A DNA stretch of 64,000 nt from JALYGJ01 sp963781705 (GCA_963781705.1 CAWAGP010000010.1:1-64000), one strand, 5' to 3'. Shown: positions 36,150-45,522, numbered from the stretch's first letter. Notes: a model not told the origin generated them from the letters alone. Made by a program: numbers and translations.

Positions 36150-36992
36150 TTAGGTTCCGGGCCGGCGCTCGCCGATCCCCTCGCCGCCGTCGACGCCGAT
36201 GGTGTTGCCGGTCATCCAGTGCAGCCGTGGCGAAGCCAGCGCGACGAGCGCCGCGCCGACATCCTCGGGCCTCGTCAGCCGGCCGCCCGGGTTACGTGCC
36301 TCGGCCACCGTCCGGAGGTCCTCGTGGCCCGGGATGCGTCGCAACGCGGGCGTGTCCGTCACGCCGGCTCTGATGGCGTTGACCGTGATGCCGTCCTGGA
36401 TCAGCTCCAGCGCGAGCTGTCGGACGTGGGCTTCAAGCGCCGCCTTGGCCGCGCTGACGGGGCCGTACGTCGGTACCGCCTTGGTCGCACCCTCGCTGGT
36501 CATGGCGAAGATGCGGCTGCCGTCGGCCAGCAACCCGGCGTGGAACAGGTCGCGCACCCAATACACGAGTGAATGCGCCATCACGTCGGCGGTCATCTCG
36601 AGCTGCTTCTGGCTGACCTCCTTGGCATCGGTAGCCCCGCTGATGTACGAGAGCGTGGTGCCGAAGGCAAGCGAATGAAGCACGACCGCAATGAACGGGT
36701 CATGGCCTTCGCGGCGCCGTTGGTCGAACAGTTCCACGCTCGACTCTACGACCCCATGGCGCTTGCCCTCGTCGGCGGCGTTGACGTTGTGGAACACGAC
36801 CGGCACGCCCATGGCGGCGATCTCATCGCGCACGGCGTTGGCCGCGGCAATCGTGCCACGCAGATCGAGATGGACGCCGATGATGCCGTAGCCGTCGCCA
36901 GCGAGAGCCCGCGCCGCCGCGGCACCGAAGCCGCTGCTGACGCCCAGGATCAGCGCCCAGCGCTCGCGCCCGTCGTGTTGCTCGGTGGCCAT
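36150..36992 (-). CDS. Enoyl-ACP-reductase-like SDR
   Basis: About 280 residues from the Met at 36992 (MATEQHDGRERWALILGVSS). An open frame reaches 37082 but would intrude on the divergent MFS gene region. The nucleotide-binding turn is GVSSGFGAAAARALAG. The catalytic Tyr and Lys are spaced by six residues in YGPVSAAKAAL, the YX6K arrangement of FabI/FabL-type enoyl reductases, not the YX3K of ordinary SDRs. A GNTIGVDGGEGIG C-terminus completes the fold. It could reduce enoyl-ACP in lipid synthesis or act in a degradation pathway. Confidence 0.75.
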   Translation of the reverse strand: MATEQHDGRERWALILGVSSGFGAAAARALAGDGYGIIGVHLDLRGTIAAANAVRDEIAAMGVPVVFHNVNAADEGKRHGVVESSVELFDQRRREGHDPFIAVVLHSLAFGTTLSYISGATDAKEVSQKQLEMTADVMAHSLVYWVRDLFHAGLLADGSRIFAMTSEGATKAVPTYGPVSAAKAALEAHVRQLALELIQDGITVNAIRAGVTDTPALRRIPGHEDLRTVAEARNPGGRLTRPEDVGAALVALASPRLHWMTGNTIGVDGGEGIGERRPGT

Positions 36993-37071
36993 CGTGTTGG
37001 AGTTTAGCGACCACCAGTCGCGCCCCGCCCCGCCACCGTTCGGTGAGACCTTGCTAGCCTCACCAGCGCCG

Positions 37072-38316
37072 ATGACCGACACCGAATTGAGCGCCGACGC
37101 GGCCCTGGCCGACGCGACCGTCTACCCCAACCGGACGCTGTGGTTGCTCAGTCTTGCGCACGCCGTCAATCACGCCCAGGCCGCCCTGCTGCCGCTCATC
37201 TACCTGGCGATCATTCCCGAGTTCCGCATCACGGTGGCGGCCATCGCGTTCCTGACCGCCGTGGGCAACCTGGCGGCGGGTCTCTTCCAGCTCACCTATG
37301 CGGCACTCACGCGCCGGTTCTCGCGGCGGACGATCCTGACCACCGGCGGCCTGTTTTTCGGGGGCGGGATGGCGGCGCAGTCGCTGGCCGGCGGCTTTCT
37401 TGGCTTCTCGCTCGCCAATGTGCTCTCGCGGGTGGGTGGCTCGCCGCAGCATCCGGTCGGCAACGCGCTGCTGTCGGAGCAGTTTCCGGAGCACCGACGC
37501 GGTTTCGCCATCTCGATGCACATCGCCGGCGGCAACATCGGCACGGTCGTCGTGCCGCTCCTGGGGGCGTGGCTGATCGCCACCGTCGGCTGGCGCTGGA
37601 CGGTGGTCGCTTTCGGCCTGCCGGCCATCGTCATTGCCGTGGCCTTCTGGCACTTCGTGCGCGAGTCGGGCGCCGATCGCGCGGCCGCGCGCGCCCACGG
37701 CTCGCTGCGCCTGGCGCTGGGCGACGTGCTGCGCAACCGCAACCTGCTGCTCGTGTTCGCGTCCGGCGCGGCGGGTGGCGGCGGCCGCGGCCTGGGCGTG
37801 CTGAACATCTTCGTGCCGCTGTACCTCAAGTTCGTGGTCGGGCTGGACGACGGCACCATCGCGCTGATGTACACACTCCTGGTTGTCGGCAGCGTGCCCG
37901 GTCCGGTGGTTGCCGGCTGGCTGTCCGATCGGCTCGGACGCAAACCGCTCATCTACGCCGCCTACATCGGTGGCGCCGCGGCCCTCGCGGTGTTCGTGAC
38001 GGCCGGATCCAACCTGCCGCTGCTGTGGCTGGGCATAGCGTTACTGGGCACGTTTAACTTCGTCGAGAGCCCGCAGTTGCAGGCGCTGTTGGGCGATCTG
38101 GCCCCGGCCCATCTGCGCGACGCTGCGTTCGCCGTCTACTTCACGCTCGCGTTCGGCGTCGGTTCGCTGTGGGTGGCGTTGTACGGCGGGCTGATCGACG
38201 CCCTGGGCGATGCGGCCGGCCTGCCACTTACCTTCTGGCTGATGGCGGCGGCGTTCCTGTTCGCCTCGTTCGTCGTCCTGCCGATCCGCGAGCAACGCGC
38301 GGCGCAAGCCCCTTGA
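37072..38316 (+). CDS. MFS transporter
   Basis: About 414 residues from the ATG at 37072 with twelve predicted helices. It starts TLWLLSLAHAVNHAQAALLP and contains the LSDRLGRKPLIYAAYIGG loop typical of the motif-A position between helices 8 and 9, plus a cytoplasmic segment RESGADRAAARAHGSLR between the halves. The HAVNHA N-terminal helix with a His pair resembles the fosmidomycin-resistance-like branch. The substrate is unknown. It is divergent from the SDR gene with an 79-base gap. Confidence 0.87.
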   Translation: MTDTELSADAALADATVYPNRTLWLLSLAHAVNHAQAALLPLIYLAIIPEFRITVAAIAFLTAVGNLAAGLFQLTYAALTRRFSRRTILTTGGLFFGGGMAAQSLAGGFLGFSLANVLSRVGGSPQHPVGNALLSEQFPEHRRGFAISMHIAGGNIGTVVVPLLGAWLIATVGWRWTVVAFGLPAIVIAVAFWHFVRESGADRAAARAHGSLRLALGDVLRNRNLLLVFASGAAGGGGRGLGVLNIFVPLYLKFVVGLDDGTIALMYTLLVVGSVPGPVVAGWLSDRLGRKPLIYAAYIGGAAALAVFVTAGSNLPLLWLGIALLGTFNFVESPQLQALLGDLAPAHLRDAAFAVYFTLAFGVGSLWVALYGGLIDALGDAAGLPLTFWLMAAAFLFASFVVLPIREQRAAQAP

Positions 38317-38455
38317 ACTCAGTCGTCGGGGTTTTGCAGCTGCTCGAGCCGTCGCGGCGCAGGGTGCCGAGGATCGCCAGGTGCTCCTCCTCGAACGCCG
38401 CGCGGCCGAGGCGAGCCAGCTCCGGGGCTGCGGCCTCGAACGCCCTCCAGTTCAC
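38317..38455 (-). pseudogene. Truncated N-terminus of a pyridoxamine-phosphate-oxidase-like gene
   Basis: From a GTG at 38455 the minus strand reads VNWRAFEAAAPELARLGRAA and FEEEHLAILGTLRRDGS, which is the typical start of flavin-split-barrel proteins (PNPOx-like). Resemblance ends near 38345, and the remaining ~300 bases such a gene needs are occupied by the 3' end of the MFS gene. It is a gene remnant left by a deletion or rearrangement between the MFS gene and the tRNA. Confidence 0.6.
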
Positions 38456-38554
38456 GCGCCGATGGTAGGCCCGGGCCGCCTGATCTGGGAGCGTTCGACC
38501 GGCGGCTATAATTCGACTTCGCCTGGCGCCTGAGCGCGCCGTGGCTTTCTCGGT

Positions 38555-38631
<77 letters not shown>

Positions 38632-38782
38632 CTCCAGTGCCGTTTCATCACGCGGTCCTGCTGGGCGTCCTGTTCTTCGTCGCCGCGGCGCCGGGCGGTC
38701 AGCCTGCCGCTCATGTGGCTTCGCTGGCGCTTCTAGCCGAGGTCGGCTGCCGCGTCCCCAGCCGCTCCCCGCGCCGATGGAG

Positions 38783-39160
38783 TTACGGCAGCGCCTGGCA
38801 CGAGGCGTCGGAATCTGGGCTGGCGAACCTGACCCCGGTCGCCCCATCGAGCCTGAGAACGTCGCCCTTGTGGGCCGTCCCGGTATAGCAGCCGGTCGGC
38901 AGGCTCTGGCCATTGAAGGCCGCTTCACCGGTCTCGAAGCTCACCACTACGTCCGCGTCGCTGGTGAACGTCCAGGTCGCGCTCAGGTTCGCTGCATCGA
39001 GCTTGTACTGGTGACCGAGCGAGTTCTGGGCCATTCCGACTGCCGACTCGCCTCCGACGTCGAACGGGCGCGGTGTGAACCCGACGACCGTCAGTAAGGC
39101 GATGACGGCCACGATGGCAACGACGCCGATGGCACCGAGCACTGCAAGGATGATCCGCAT
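38783..39160 (-). CDS. Secreted or membrane-anchored small protein
   Basis: About 125 residues from the ATG at 39160, seven bases after GGAGGGAGGG. An N-terminal hydrophobic helix (IILAVLGAIGVVAIVAVIAL) is followed by a small domain with ATWTFTSDADVVVSFETGEA and paired Cys (LPTGCYTGTAH and DSDASCQALP). It is exported and probably has one disulfide. I do not recognise the family. Confidence 0.65.
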   Translation of the reverse strand: MRIILAVLGAIGVVAIVAVIALLTVVGFTPRPFDVGGESAVGMAQNSLGHQYKLDAANLSATWTFTSDADVVVSFETGEAAFNGQSLPTGCYTGTAHKGDVLRLDGATGVRFASPDSDASCQALP

Positions 39161-39949
39161 GAATCCCTCCCTCCAACTGGCGTCGGTGCCACCTGCTGCG
39201 CACGTGCAGCTCACTGCCCGACAGCGGCTGTGGATCCAGCGGGCGATGGCCCGCGGACGGTAGCCTCACCAGTGCCCGCGATCGCCCCTGGCCCGTCTCC
39301 AGTCTCTCTACGGACGGGCGGTCGCGCCTAGGGTCAACCGGATGGGAAACCGGGTGTCATAGGTCCTCAGGTGCGGAGCTCCGGACGAGCTGGCCGGCAC
39401 CTCCACGGCGTTGAGGACCCGTACCCGTCGCTCATGCCAACTGCCTCGCCGCGGCGAGCCGCCGAGCGGCCAACAGCCGACGGACATCGGCCCACGGAGA
39501 CATGGGTACGGCCCGCAGCGGGGCTCGTGCACGTTCCGCCGGGCCAGTTGGGCGCCGTGGCTTGGGCCCGCAAGGTGGCGGAGGCCACCAACCATCCGAT
39601 CGAGGTCAGGCCGTTTCACACCACCGGGCGCCGGGGGGCCTGTCGATCGCCCTCTTGCCCGACCAAACTTCCTTCTCGCCCGTCTGCCGTGGAGGATTCC
39701 CGCCGACAATGTGGCGGAGTTTCAATTGACTTGAACGTGGACCGCGCAGATGGTGGCCCGCGCCGCCGGTCTGGCCGCCGACATAGTCAACTTTTGAAAT
39801 GGATTGAAAACCCGTGCAGCATTGAGCCGTTTTGGCTTGCCATCGACCGCGTCGGCGCGGCCTTTGTTCAATAGGTTTGAAAATCGGTCCAGCAAGAGAA
39901 GGTCGCCCGCTGTCCCCCGCTCCAGCCCGGCGAGCCACGCTCCGGGGGG
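39161..39949. other. Intergenic, no supported gene
   Basis: Nearly 790 bases upstream of the small exported protein gene and downstream of the MetE-like gene. Six-frame translations show only Arg/Pro-rich shadow frames without starts or motifs. The local sequence near 39780-39900 is less GC-rich (runs such as TTTTGAAATGGATTGAAAA) than its surroundings. It could hold regulatory RNA or degraded DNA; I see no terminator or cloverleaf. Confidence 0.4.
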
Positions 39950-41197
39950 CTACTTCCAAGGCGACGGGAGGTGCGTCAGCGGCTCGTGGTCCGGACGCAC
40001 GTCCGCTTGCAGCGACGGGTCGGCCGCCGCGACATAGCGCTCCTCGATGCCCAGTTCCTTCAGGACGATGTTGCGCCCCTGGCTGATGCCGGCGGCCTTG
40101 TAGAAGGCCACCAGCCGGTTGAAGCCCTGGCGGCCGAAGCCGCAATCGCTCGACAGCACCAGCTTGTCGACCGGGATCACCTCCAGAGCCCGCCGAATTC
40201 GCCCGGCGACGACTGCAGGCATGTCCGCCTGCAGGCTGCGGTGGTTGACGACACCGACGGCAACCTTCTTGGCGAGGTTGCTCGCGTACGGCTTGAACAG
40301 GTCGATCTCGGCGAAGTCCTTCTCGGTCATCTCGACCGTCCAGACGTCGCCCTTCAGCCGATTGAGGTAGGTGTCGACCGAGTTCGCGTACGACTCGCCG
40401 GTGTAGACCTTCTGCATGTTCGGGTTGCCCCAGCAGGTGTGGATCCACAGCTCCACGCCGTCCAGGCCATCGACCTCGTGGTTGAACGCCTCGACCATGA
40501 AGTCGAGCAGCTCCTTCTCCTCGGGATGGAAGCAGGCGGTGAAGTGGATCGTGGGCTCCTCGATCTGGATCACCTTCGCGCCGGCGGCGGCGAGCTGACG
40601 AAGCTCCAGGTTCATGGCCGTGGCCATGTCCCAGATCAGCTGCTTCTTGTCGTCGCGGTCGTACTGCTCCGTGTGGCTGTCGAGGAAGATCGCCAGCACC
40701 TGGGACGAGCAGGTCCCGAACTTGACCGGCTTGCCGGACCCTGAGCGAGCCTGGGCGATGCGCCACAGCTTCGCGTATTCGAGCGGGTTCTTCGGATCGT
40801 GCTCGACCTTGCCGACCACGCGTGGCCAGCGCCACGTGGTCTCGATCTCGTTCATCAGCGTCCCGGCCTGGAAGGCGAGCAGTCCGTCGCGCGAGTCGTC
40901 GTACTGCAGCTCCTCATGTTCGAGGCCCTTCCAGCGCTGCAGCGGGTAGTGGTGCCACGAACGGCCGGCGAAGTCCTCGTCGAGGTGGTAGTCGCCGTTG
41001 GTCAGGATGTCGAGGCCGGCGCGCTCCTGGTCGGCGATCACGGTGGCGTGGGCGTCGAGGAACTGCTCCCGGAAGCGCACGTCGAGCAGCGCCGTGTCGA
41101 GCGGCCGGCCCCACAGCCCACCGTCGTACCAGCGCGGCCGCGGCCACGATCCGGTAACGGTCGCAGCGAGCATCAGGTCCTTCGTCGCGGTGAGCAT
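39950..41197 (-). CDS. MetE C-terminal-domain (cobalamin-independent methionine synthase-like) protein
   Basis: About 415 residues from the ATG at 41197, preceded by GAGGAGG at eight bases. The TIM-barrel pattern of the MetE C-terminal domain is visible: VTGSWPRPRWYDGGLWGRPL, GLDILTNGDYHLDEDFAG, AAAGAKVIQIEEPTIHF, WIHTCWGN and the final zinc Cys in LVLSSDCGFGRQGF, with His and Cys in HFTACFHP. It lacks the N-terminal folate-binding barrel of full MetE, so it belongs to the core type, which in some Chloroflexota and archaea takes methyl groups from a corrinoid protein. That donor is an inference here. Confidence 0.75.
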   Translation of the reverse strand: MLTATKDLMLAATVTGSWPRPRWYDGGLWGRPLDTALLDVRFREQFLDAHATVIADQERAGLDILTNGDYHLDEDFAGRSWHHYPLQRWKGLEHEELQYDDSRDGLLAFQAGTLMNEIETTWRWPRVVGKVEHDPKNPLEYAKLWRIAQARSGSGKPVKFGTCSSQVLAIFLDSHTEQYDRDDKKQLIWDMATAMNLELRQLAAAGAKVIQIEEPTIHFTACFHPEEKELLDFMVEAFNHEVDGLDGVELWIHTCWGNPNMQKVYTGESYANSVDTYLNRLKGDVWTVEMTEKDFAEIDLFKPYASNLAKKVAVGVVNHRSLQADMPAVVAGRIRRALEVIPVDKLVLSSDCGFGRQGFNRLVAFYKAAGISQGRNIVLKELGIEERYVAAADPSLQADVRPDHEPLTHLPSPWK

Positions 41198-41340
41198 CGC
41201 GTGCGCCTCCTCGTCGGGATCGGGTGATGCTTCGAAGCATATGTGTTGGCCTCGCCCATTCGCGCCGGGCCTGGATACCGCTGCTCCGATTGGCACTTGT
41301 CGGGCGAGCCCAACGAGCGCACGATTCGCGCAGAGGCGAT

Positions 41341-41610
41341 GTGAAGAAACGCGGCACTCTCTTATACGACGGTGGGACCTATCAGCTCGAGCCTGATGTC
41401 GTTCGAGCCCTGCTCGAGCGCAGCGTGATCGTTGCGGATGATCTCGCGGGCCACTATTCGCTCGCGCCGGAGCATCTCATCGATGAGGTCGAACCGGTTG
41501 CCAGGGTAAGGAGCCGGCTGGCTGGCAGCATCGCGCGCCAACAAGGGACAGACCCACGCAGCGTGACGGTCAGCCTGCGCGTTCCCAATGGCTTCGGTGG
41601 ACGCCGATAA
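41341..41610 (+). CDS. Hypothetical protein, 89 aa
   Basis: From a GTG at 41341 the frame reads VKKRGTLLYDGGTYQLEPDVV, then RALLERSVIVADDLAGHYSL and APEHLIDEVEPVARVRSRL, with good amino-acid composition until about residue 70. The end (SVTVSLRVPNGFGGRR) is less convincing. No family is recognised. It may be a remnant. There is no clear ribosome binding site. Confidence 0.35.
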   Translation: MKKRGTLLYDGGTYQLEPDVVRALLERSVIVADDLAGHYSLAPEHLIDEVEPVARVRSRLAGSIARQQGTDPRSVTVSLRVPNGFGGRR

Positions 41611-41700
41611 GGATCCGCCGTTCGCGGAGCGGCGCGTGCCGCTCGGAGGACTTCCGGCTGCAGCGGTCGCCGAAACGATCAAGGCCAACTGGGCCGAGTT

Positions 41701-42513
41701 CTAGCCGGCGATCTCGGCGCGCTCCGTGAACACTGCGGCGACGACCAAGGCGCCGATCAGCCACACCACGACCAGCACGAAGGCGGTGTTCGCATCCAGC
41801 GCAGCGGCACCGGCCCCACCACCGAAGCCGGTCCTCGTCCCGGTGGTCACGGACGCGGTCGCGACGTTGAACGGCAGGTACTTGACGATATCGGGCAGGA
41901 AGATCCCCGCGAACGTCTCTCCGAAGTACAGCCCGATCCCGGCGCCGATGCCCGCCAGCTGGCTGCCGGCCAGCGTCGCGATGGTGAAGCCTAAGGCACC
42001 TTCCTCGACGATCGCGACCCAGCCGCGGGCAAACTGCTCGGGCAGTCGGCCGAGCGTGTCGGTGTCCGTCAGCCCGGACGTCGAGACACCCGCGAGCGTC
42101 GCTCCGACGAACGCCGCGATGACTCCGATGACGAAGGTGACGACCAGCCCGACGGCGATGGCGGCCGCGACCGAGGCGAATGTCAGCAACACGTAGCGGC
42201 TGCGGCTCTGGCCGCGGGCGACGGCATTCTTGAGGGTGCCCCACGTCCACTCGGAGCCGGCGATGGCGGCGCCGAAGATGACGGCGAAGAGGCCGCCAAG
42301 GCCGAGGATGAACGAGAGGATCTGGTCGTAGGCGCCGGGGAAGGTGACCAGCGAAAGAATCTGGGCGCGCTCGGCCTCCGAGGCGCCCGGGCGATTGGAA
42401 GTTGCGCCCACCGCAATCACGATCAGCGCGAGCAGGCCGGCCAGCAGGCCGAGGGTCACCCAGGTGGCCGGGCGCCGGACGAGCTTGCGCAGTCCGGAAA
42501 AGAAGAGCTTCAT
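41701..42513 (-). CDS. ABC-2 type transporter permease
   Basis: A 270-residue membrane protein with six helices (TWVTLGLLAGLLALIVIAVG first, then others near 65, 100-135, 145, 200 and 245). The loop GAAIAGSEWTWGTLKNAVARGQSRSRYVL between helices 2 and 3 is typical of ABC-2 permeases. It overlaps the ATPase gene by four bases. The pair would export an unknown substrate, possibly conferring resistance. Confidence 0.85.
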   Translation of the reverse strand: MKLFFSGLRKLVRRPATWVTLGLLAGLLALIVIAVGATSNRPGASEAERAQILSLVTFPGAYDQILSFILGLGGLFAVIFGAAIAGSEWTWGTLKNAVARGQSRSRYVLLTFASVAAAIAVGLVVTFVIGVIAAFVGATLAGVSTSGLTDTDTLGRLPEQFARGWVAIVEEGALGFTIATLAGSQLAGIGAGIGLYFGETFAGIFLPDIVKYLPFNVATASVTTGTRTGFGGGAGAAALDANTAFVLVVVWLIGALVVAAVFTERAEIAG

Positions 42514-43521
42514 GCTGAGGCTCCCGTCCCGGTCGTGCCCGGTCCGGGGCGCGACCCGGCCAGGCCGAAGAAGGTTCCCTCGCCGCCGGCGGGCGATTCG
42601 CCCCCGGTCAGTTCGAGGAACAACAACTCGAGGTCGTTGCCGGTCTCCAGACCCGTCGCCCAGATCCCGGCTCCGGCCAGGACCCGGTTTACCTCGCCTG
42701 CCCGGTCCGGCGTTACGCGGATGGACAGCCAGCCCGGCTCCGCGGCGGACGACGTCACTCCGGCCGGACCCGCAAGCGACGCCAGCGCGGCGGTCGCCGC
42801 GCCGACCTCGTCCGGGGCGACCCGGACGCGCACGATTCCCTCCGAGTTGAGGAGCTGCTGGATGGGCCCCTCACGGACCAGGCGGCCCGCGGCAATGATG
42901 CCGATAACGTCGGCCATCTGCTGCATTTCGGCGAGCAGGTGGCTGGACACGAACACCGTCTTGCCGATGGCCGCCAGGTGGCGGAGCGTCTCGCGCATCG
43001 CCACGATGCCCGCCGGATCGAGCCCGTTGGCCGGCTCATCGAGGAGCAGCAACGTGGGATCGCTGAGCAGCGCGGCGGCAATGCCCAGGCGCTGCTTCAT
43101 GCCCAGCGAGTAGGTTGAGACCTTGTCGCCGGCGCGATCGCGCAGTCCGGTCAGCTCCAGCAGTTCCTCGATGCGTCCCGCGCTGACTGGTGCCCCGTTC
43201 GCCGCCAACTCGCGCAGGTTCTGGCGCCCCGACAGGTACGGATAGAAAGACGGCGACTCGATCAACGCGCCCACGTCATACAGGCGATGGCGGTCGCGCC
43301 GGCCGAATGGGCGGCCGAGCAGCTCAATCGTTCCCGCATCTGGGTGGATGAGGCCGGTCAGCAGGCGCATGGTGGTGGTCTTGCCAGCCCCATTCGGCCC
43401 GAGGAAACCGTAAACGGTGCCTCTGCGGCACGGACAGGTCGAGCCCGGCCAGGGCGACCTGGGATCCGTAGCTCTTGCGCAGTCCGCGCGTCGCGAGGGC
43501 GAGCCCGTCGCTGTCGGTCAT
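42510..43521 (-). pseudogene. ABC transporter ATPase with one frame break in the N-terminus
   Basis: The gene starts at ATG 43521 (MTDSDGLALATRGLRKSYGS, then QVALAGLDLSVP). At about 43430 the frame changes: removing a single C from the run GTGCCGCAGAGGC restores VPRGTVYGFLGPNGAGKTTT. The rest is intact in its own frame (42510-43370 open): Q-loop region, signature TYSLGMKQRLGIAAAL, Walker B LLLLDEPANGLDP and switch His in VFVSSHLLAEM. It pairs with the permease at 41701. Either a sequencing insertion or a real loss of function; the otherwise perfect gene favours the former or a very recent mutation. Confidence 0.8.
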
Positions 43522-43621
43522 TCGTGTTTCCCTCTCGATTTCTCGACGACAGGGTACGTCAAATGGCCCGCCGGCCCGGTCTCGGTATGGGCCGGGCACG
43601 TGCCGTGGTAGGTTGCCGCGC

Positions 43622-44023
43622 ATGTTCAAGGACGCCTTCGTCAACCTGTACACGCGCGACATCGAAGCCGGCCTGCGCTTCTATCGGGACCTGCTCGGCT
43701 TCCAAGAGACCTTCCGCACACCGGCCGAGGGAACTCCCGAACACGTCGAGCTCGCGCTGAACGGGTTCGGCCTAGGGCTCGGCACGGTCGAGGCGGCTTG
43801 GCGGGTCCACGGCGTCGCTCCGGCGCCGGGTAGCCCGGCGATGGTGGTCGTCGTCTGGACCGACGACTTCGACCGTGCCTTCGATCGGCTGACGGCAGGG
43901 GGCGCCCCCGTCGTCCAACCCCCTCACATCACCGGTAACAGCAACCGGAACGCGCTACTGCGTGACCCTGACGGCAACCTCGTCGAGATCGTGGCGAAGG
44001 TGGAGAACGCGGCCACGGTGTAG
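43622..44023 (+). CDS. VOC (glyoxalase/bleomycin resistance) family protein
   Basis: A 133-residue protein from ATG 43622. Two beta-alpha-beta-beta-beta modules: FVNLYTRDIEAGLRFYRDLLGF, EHVELALNGFGLGLGTVE, then VVVWTDDFDRAFDRLTAGG and ALLRDPDGNLVEIVAKVE, with the usual conserved Asp-Pro-Asp-Gly-Asn and a final Glu metal ligand. The first position of the metal site is not a His, so metal binding is partial or absent. The biochemical role is not determinable. Confidence 0.85.
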   Translation: MFKDAFVNLYTRDIEAGLRFYRDLLGFQETFRTPAEGTPEHVELALNGFGLGLGTVEAAWRVHGVAPAPGSPAMVVVVWTDDFDRAFDRLTAGGAPVVQPPHITGNSNRNALLRDPDGNLVEIVAKVENAATV

Positions 44024-44071
44024 TGGTCGCCGCCGGGCGTTCCGGGGCGAGCGGTTGGGAGCGGAGGTTGC

Positions 44072-45005
44072 ATGGAACATACCCAGCACAGGCGCGTCGG
44101 TCCGATTGGCTTCCGCATCTCGGCGACCGAGACGGCCGGACTCGACTGGGCAAGGCTCGATGCGACCTGGGCACTCGCCGGCGAACTCGACGTGTTCGAT
44201 GCGGGCTGGCTGAGCGATCACCTGTCGAATGCCGGCCTCGAGCGCGGTGGTGGCTCGTTTGAGGCGCTCACGACGGCCGCCGCGCTGGCCCATCGCGTAT
44301 CCGGCAAGTGGATCGGCATCGCGGTTGCGGCCAACACCTTCCGCCAACCGGCGGTTCTGGCGAAGTCGGCGACCGTGCTCGACATCGTCACGGGTGGCCG
44401 TTTCATCCTTGGGCTCGGCGCGGGCTGGCATGAGGGCGAGCACGATTCCCTGGGCATCCCGCTGCCGCCGCTGGGCGAACGTTTTGATCGTTATGAAAGC
44501 GCCGTGCGGGTGCTGGCGGCGCTTTTCTCCGACGCGGCGCGCGACGAGCCCGGTGTGACGCTCGACGATCCGTTCTATCCGCTGCACGGCGCCGTCAACC
44601 AGCCCTCGCCTATCAGCCCAGGTGGACCGCAGATCTGGCTGGGCGGGCAACGCCGGCGCGGCATCGCTCTCGCCGTGCGTTACGCCGCGGGCTGGCCGAT
44701 GCCCGGCAACCGCCGCAACGATGTCGCCTACTTCAGCGAGAAGCGCGAGCGAGATCCGGCGCGCCCTGGACGCTGCGGGGCGCGACCCGGCGACGTTCAC
44801 CTTTGCCGCACAGGTGGACTGCGGCGCCACGCCGGCCGAACAGCGGCACGCCCTGACGGTGGCGCTGGCAATGGAGCGTGCCGGCGCAGACCACGTCATC
44901 CTGGGCGTCCCCGGCGCGCTCGGTCCCGATGCGCTTGCGAGCATGGCGAGCGCGGTCGCTAGCCCGTTGCGCGAGGCGTTCGCGAGTCGCGCGCGGGGAC
45001 AGTGA
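44072..45005 (+). pseudogene. LLM-class (luciferase-like) flavin-dependent oxidoreductase with a frameshift
   Basis: The first 225 residues are clear LLM oxidoreductase: IGFRISATETAGLDWARLDA, HRVSGKWIGIAVAANTFRQPA, SATVLDIVTGGRFILGLGAG and WHEGEHDSLGIPLPPLGERF. Near 44745-44750 the frame breaks: AYFSEKR runs into an Arg/Gly-rich nonsense frame, while SEIRRALDAAGRDPATFTFA and the normal C-terminus (MERAGADHVILGVPG, then ASPLREAFASR) continue in the next frame to 45005. The gene is convergent with the GNAT gene, overlapping it by 47 bases. Confidence 0.75.
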
Positions 45006-45522
45006 AGCAGACCCAGTGATCGGGCGGGATGTCCGGCTTGCCCGGCACCGGCCGGAGTTCCTCGCGCCAGTCCGTGCCCACGGTATCGGTCGCCACGCGC
45101 CGCCAGAATTCGGGCGCGCCTTGGTTGGTGCCCTGGAAGGCGATCTCCCACGGCCCGGGGTGGCGGTCAATCAACGCGCGCGCGGCCGCGTGTCCGATGT
45201 TCTTGCGGCGCACGCCGCGTACCACGAAGAAGTCGCCAATCGAGCGGATCGGGCCGGATAGGCCACTGACGAAGGCAAAGCCGACCGGAGCGCCGTCGTA
45301 CGAGATCAGGTAGCCGTCGTGCTCGTCCGGATGGCCGAAATACGTCGTCAGGCCGTCCTGCTTGTACAGGCCTTCGCTGTTGGGCAGCGTGCCATGCGCT
45401 CGCTGCGGGTCGTGCCACCAGCCAAGGTGGGCCGACATGTCGTGCTTGTACAGCTGCCACAGCCGTTCGACGACCGACCGGTCGGCATCGGTCAACCGGG
45501 TGAGTGCCGCACGACCATCCAT
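44959..45522 (-). CDS. GNAT-family N-acetyltransferase
   Basis: A 187-residue protein whose ATG at 45522 overlaps the stop of the permease gene (TAATG). Residues about 10-165 have the GNAT layout: TDADRSVVERLWQLYKHDMS, DGYLISYDGAPVGFAFVSGL, then RSIGDFFVVRGVRRKNIGHA (the acetyl-CoA binding turn R/Q-x-x-G-x-G/A as VRRKNIGHAAARALID) and WEIAFQGTNQGAPEFWRRVA. The coupling to an ABC exporter suggests a joint resistance role, by inference. Confidence 0.82.
   Translation of the reverse strand: MDGRAALTRLTDADRSVVERLWQLYKHDMSAHLGWWHDPQRAHGTLPNSEGLYKQDGLTTYFGHPDEHDGYLISYDGAPVGFAFVSGLSGPIRSIGDFFVVRGVRRKNIGHAAARALIDRHPGPWEIAFQGTNQGAPEFWRRVATDTVGTDWREELRPVPGKPDIPPDHWVCFTVPARDSRTPRATG

Noticed and set aside
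39606..40835. A 409-residue minus-strand open frame
   Set aside because: It overlaps the MetE-like gene in a different frame and has an Arg/Gly/Ala shadow composition without motifs.
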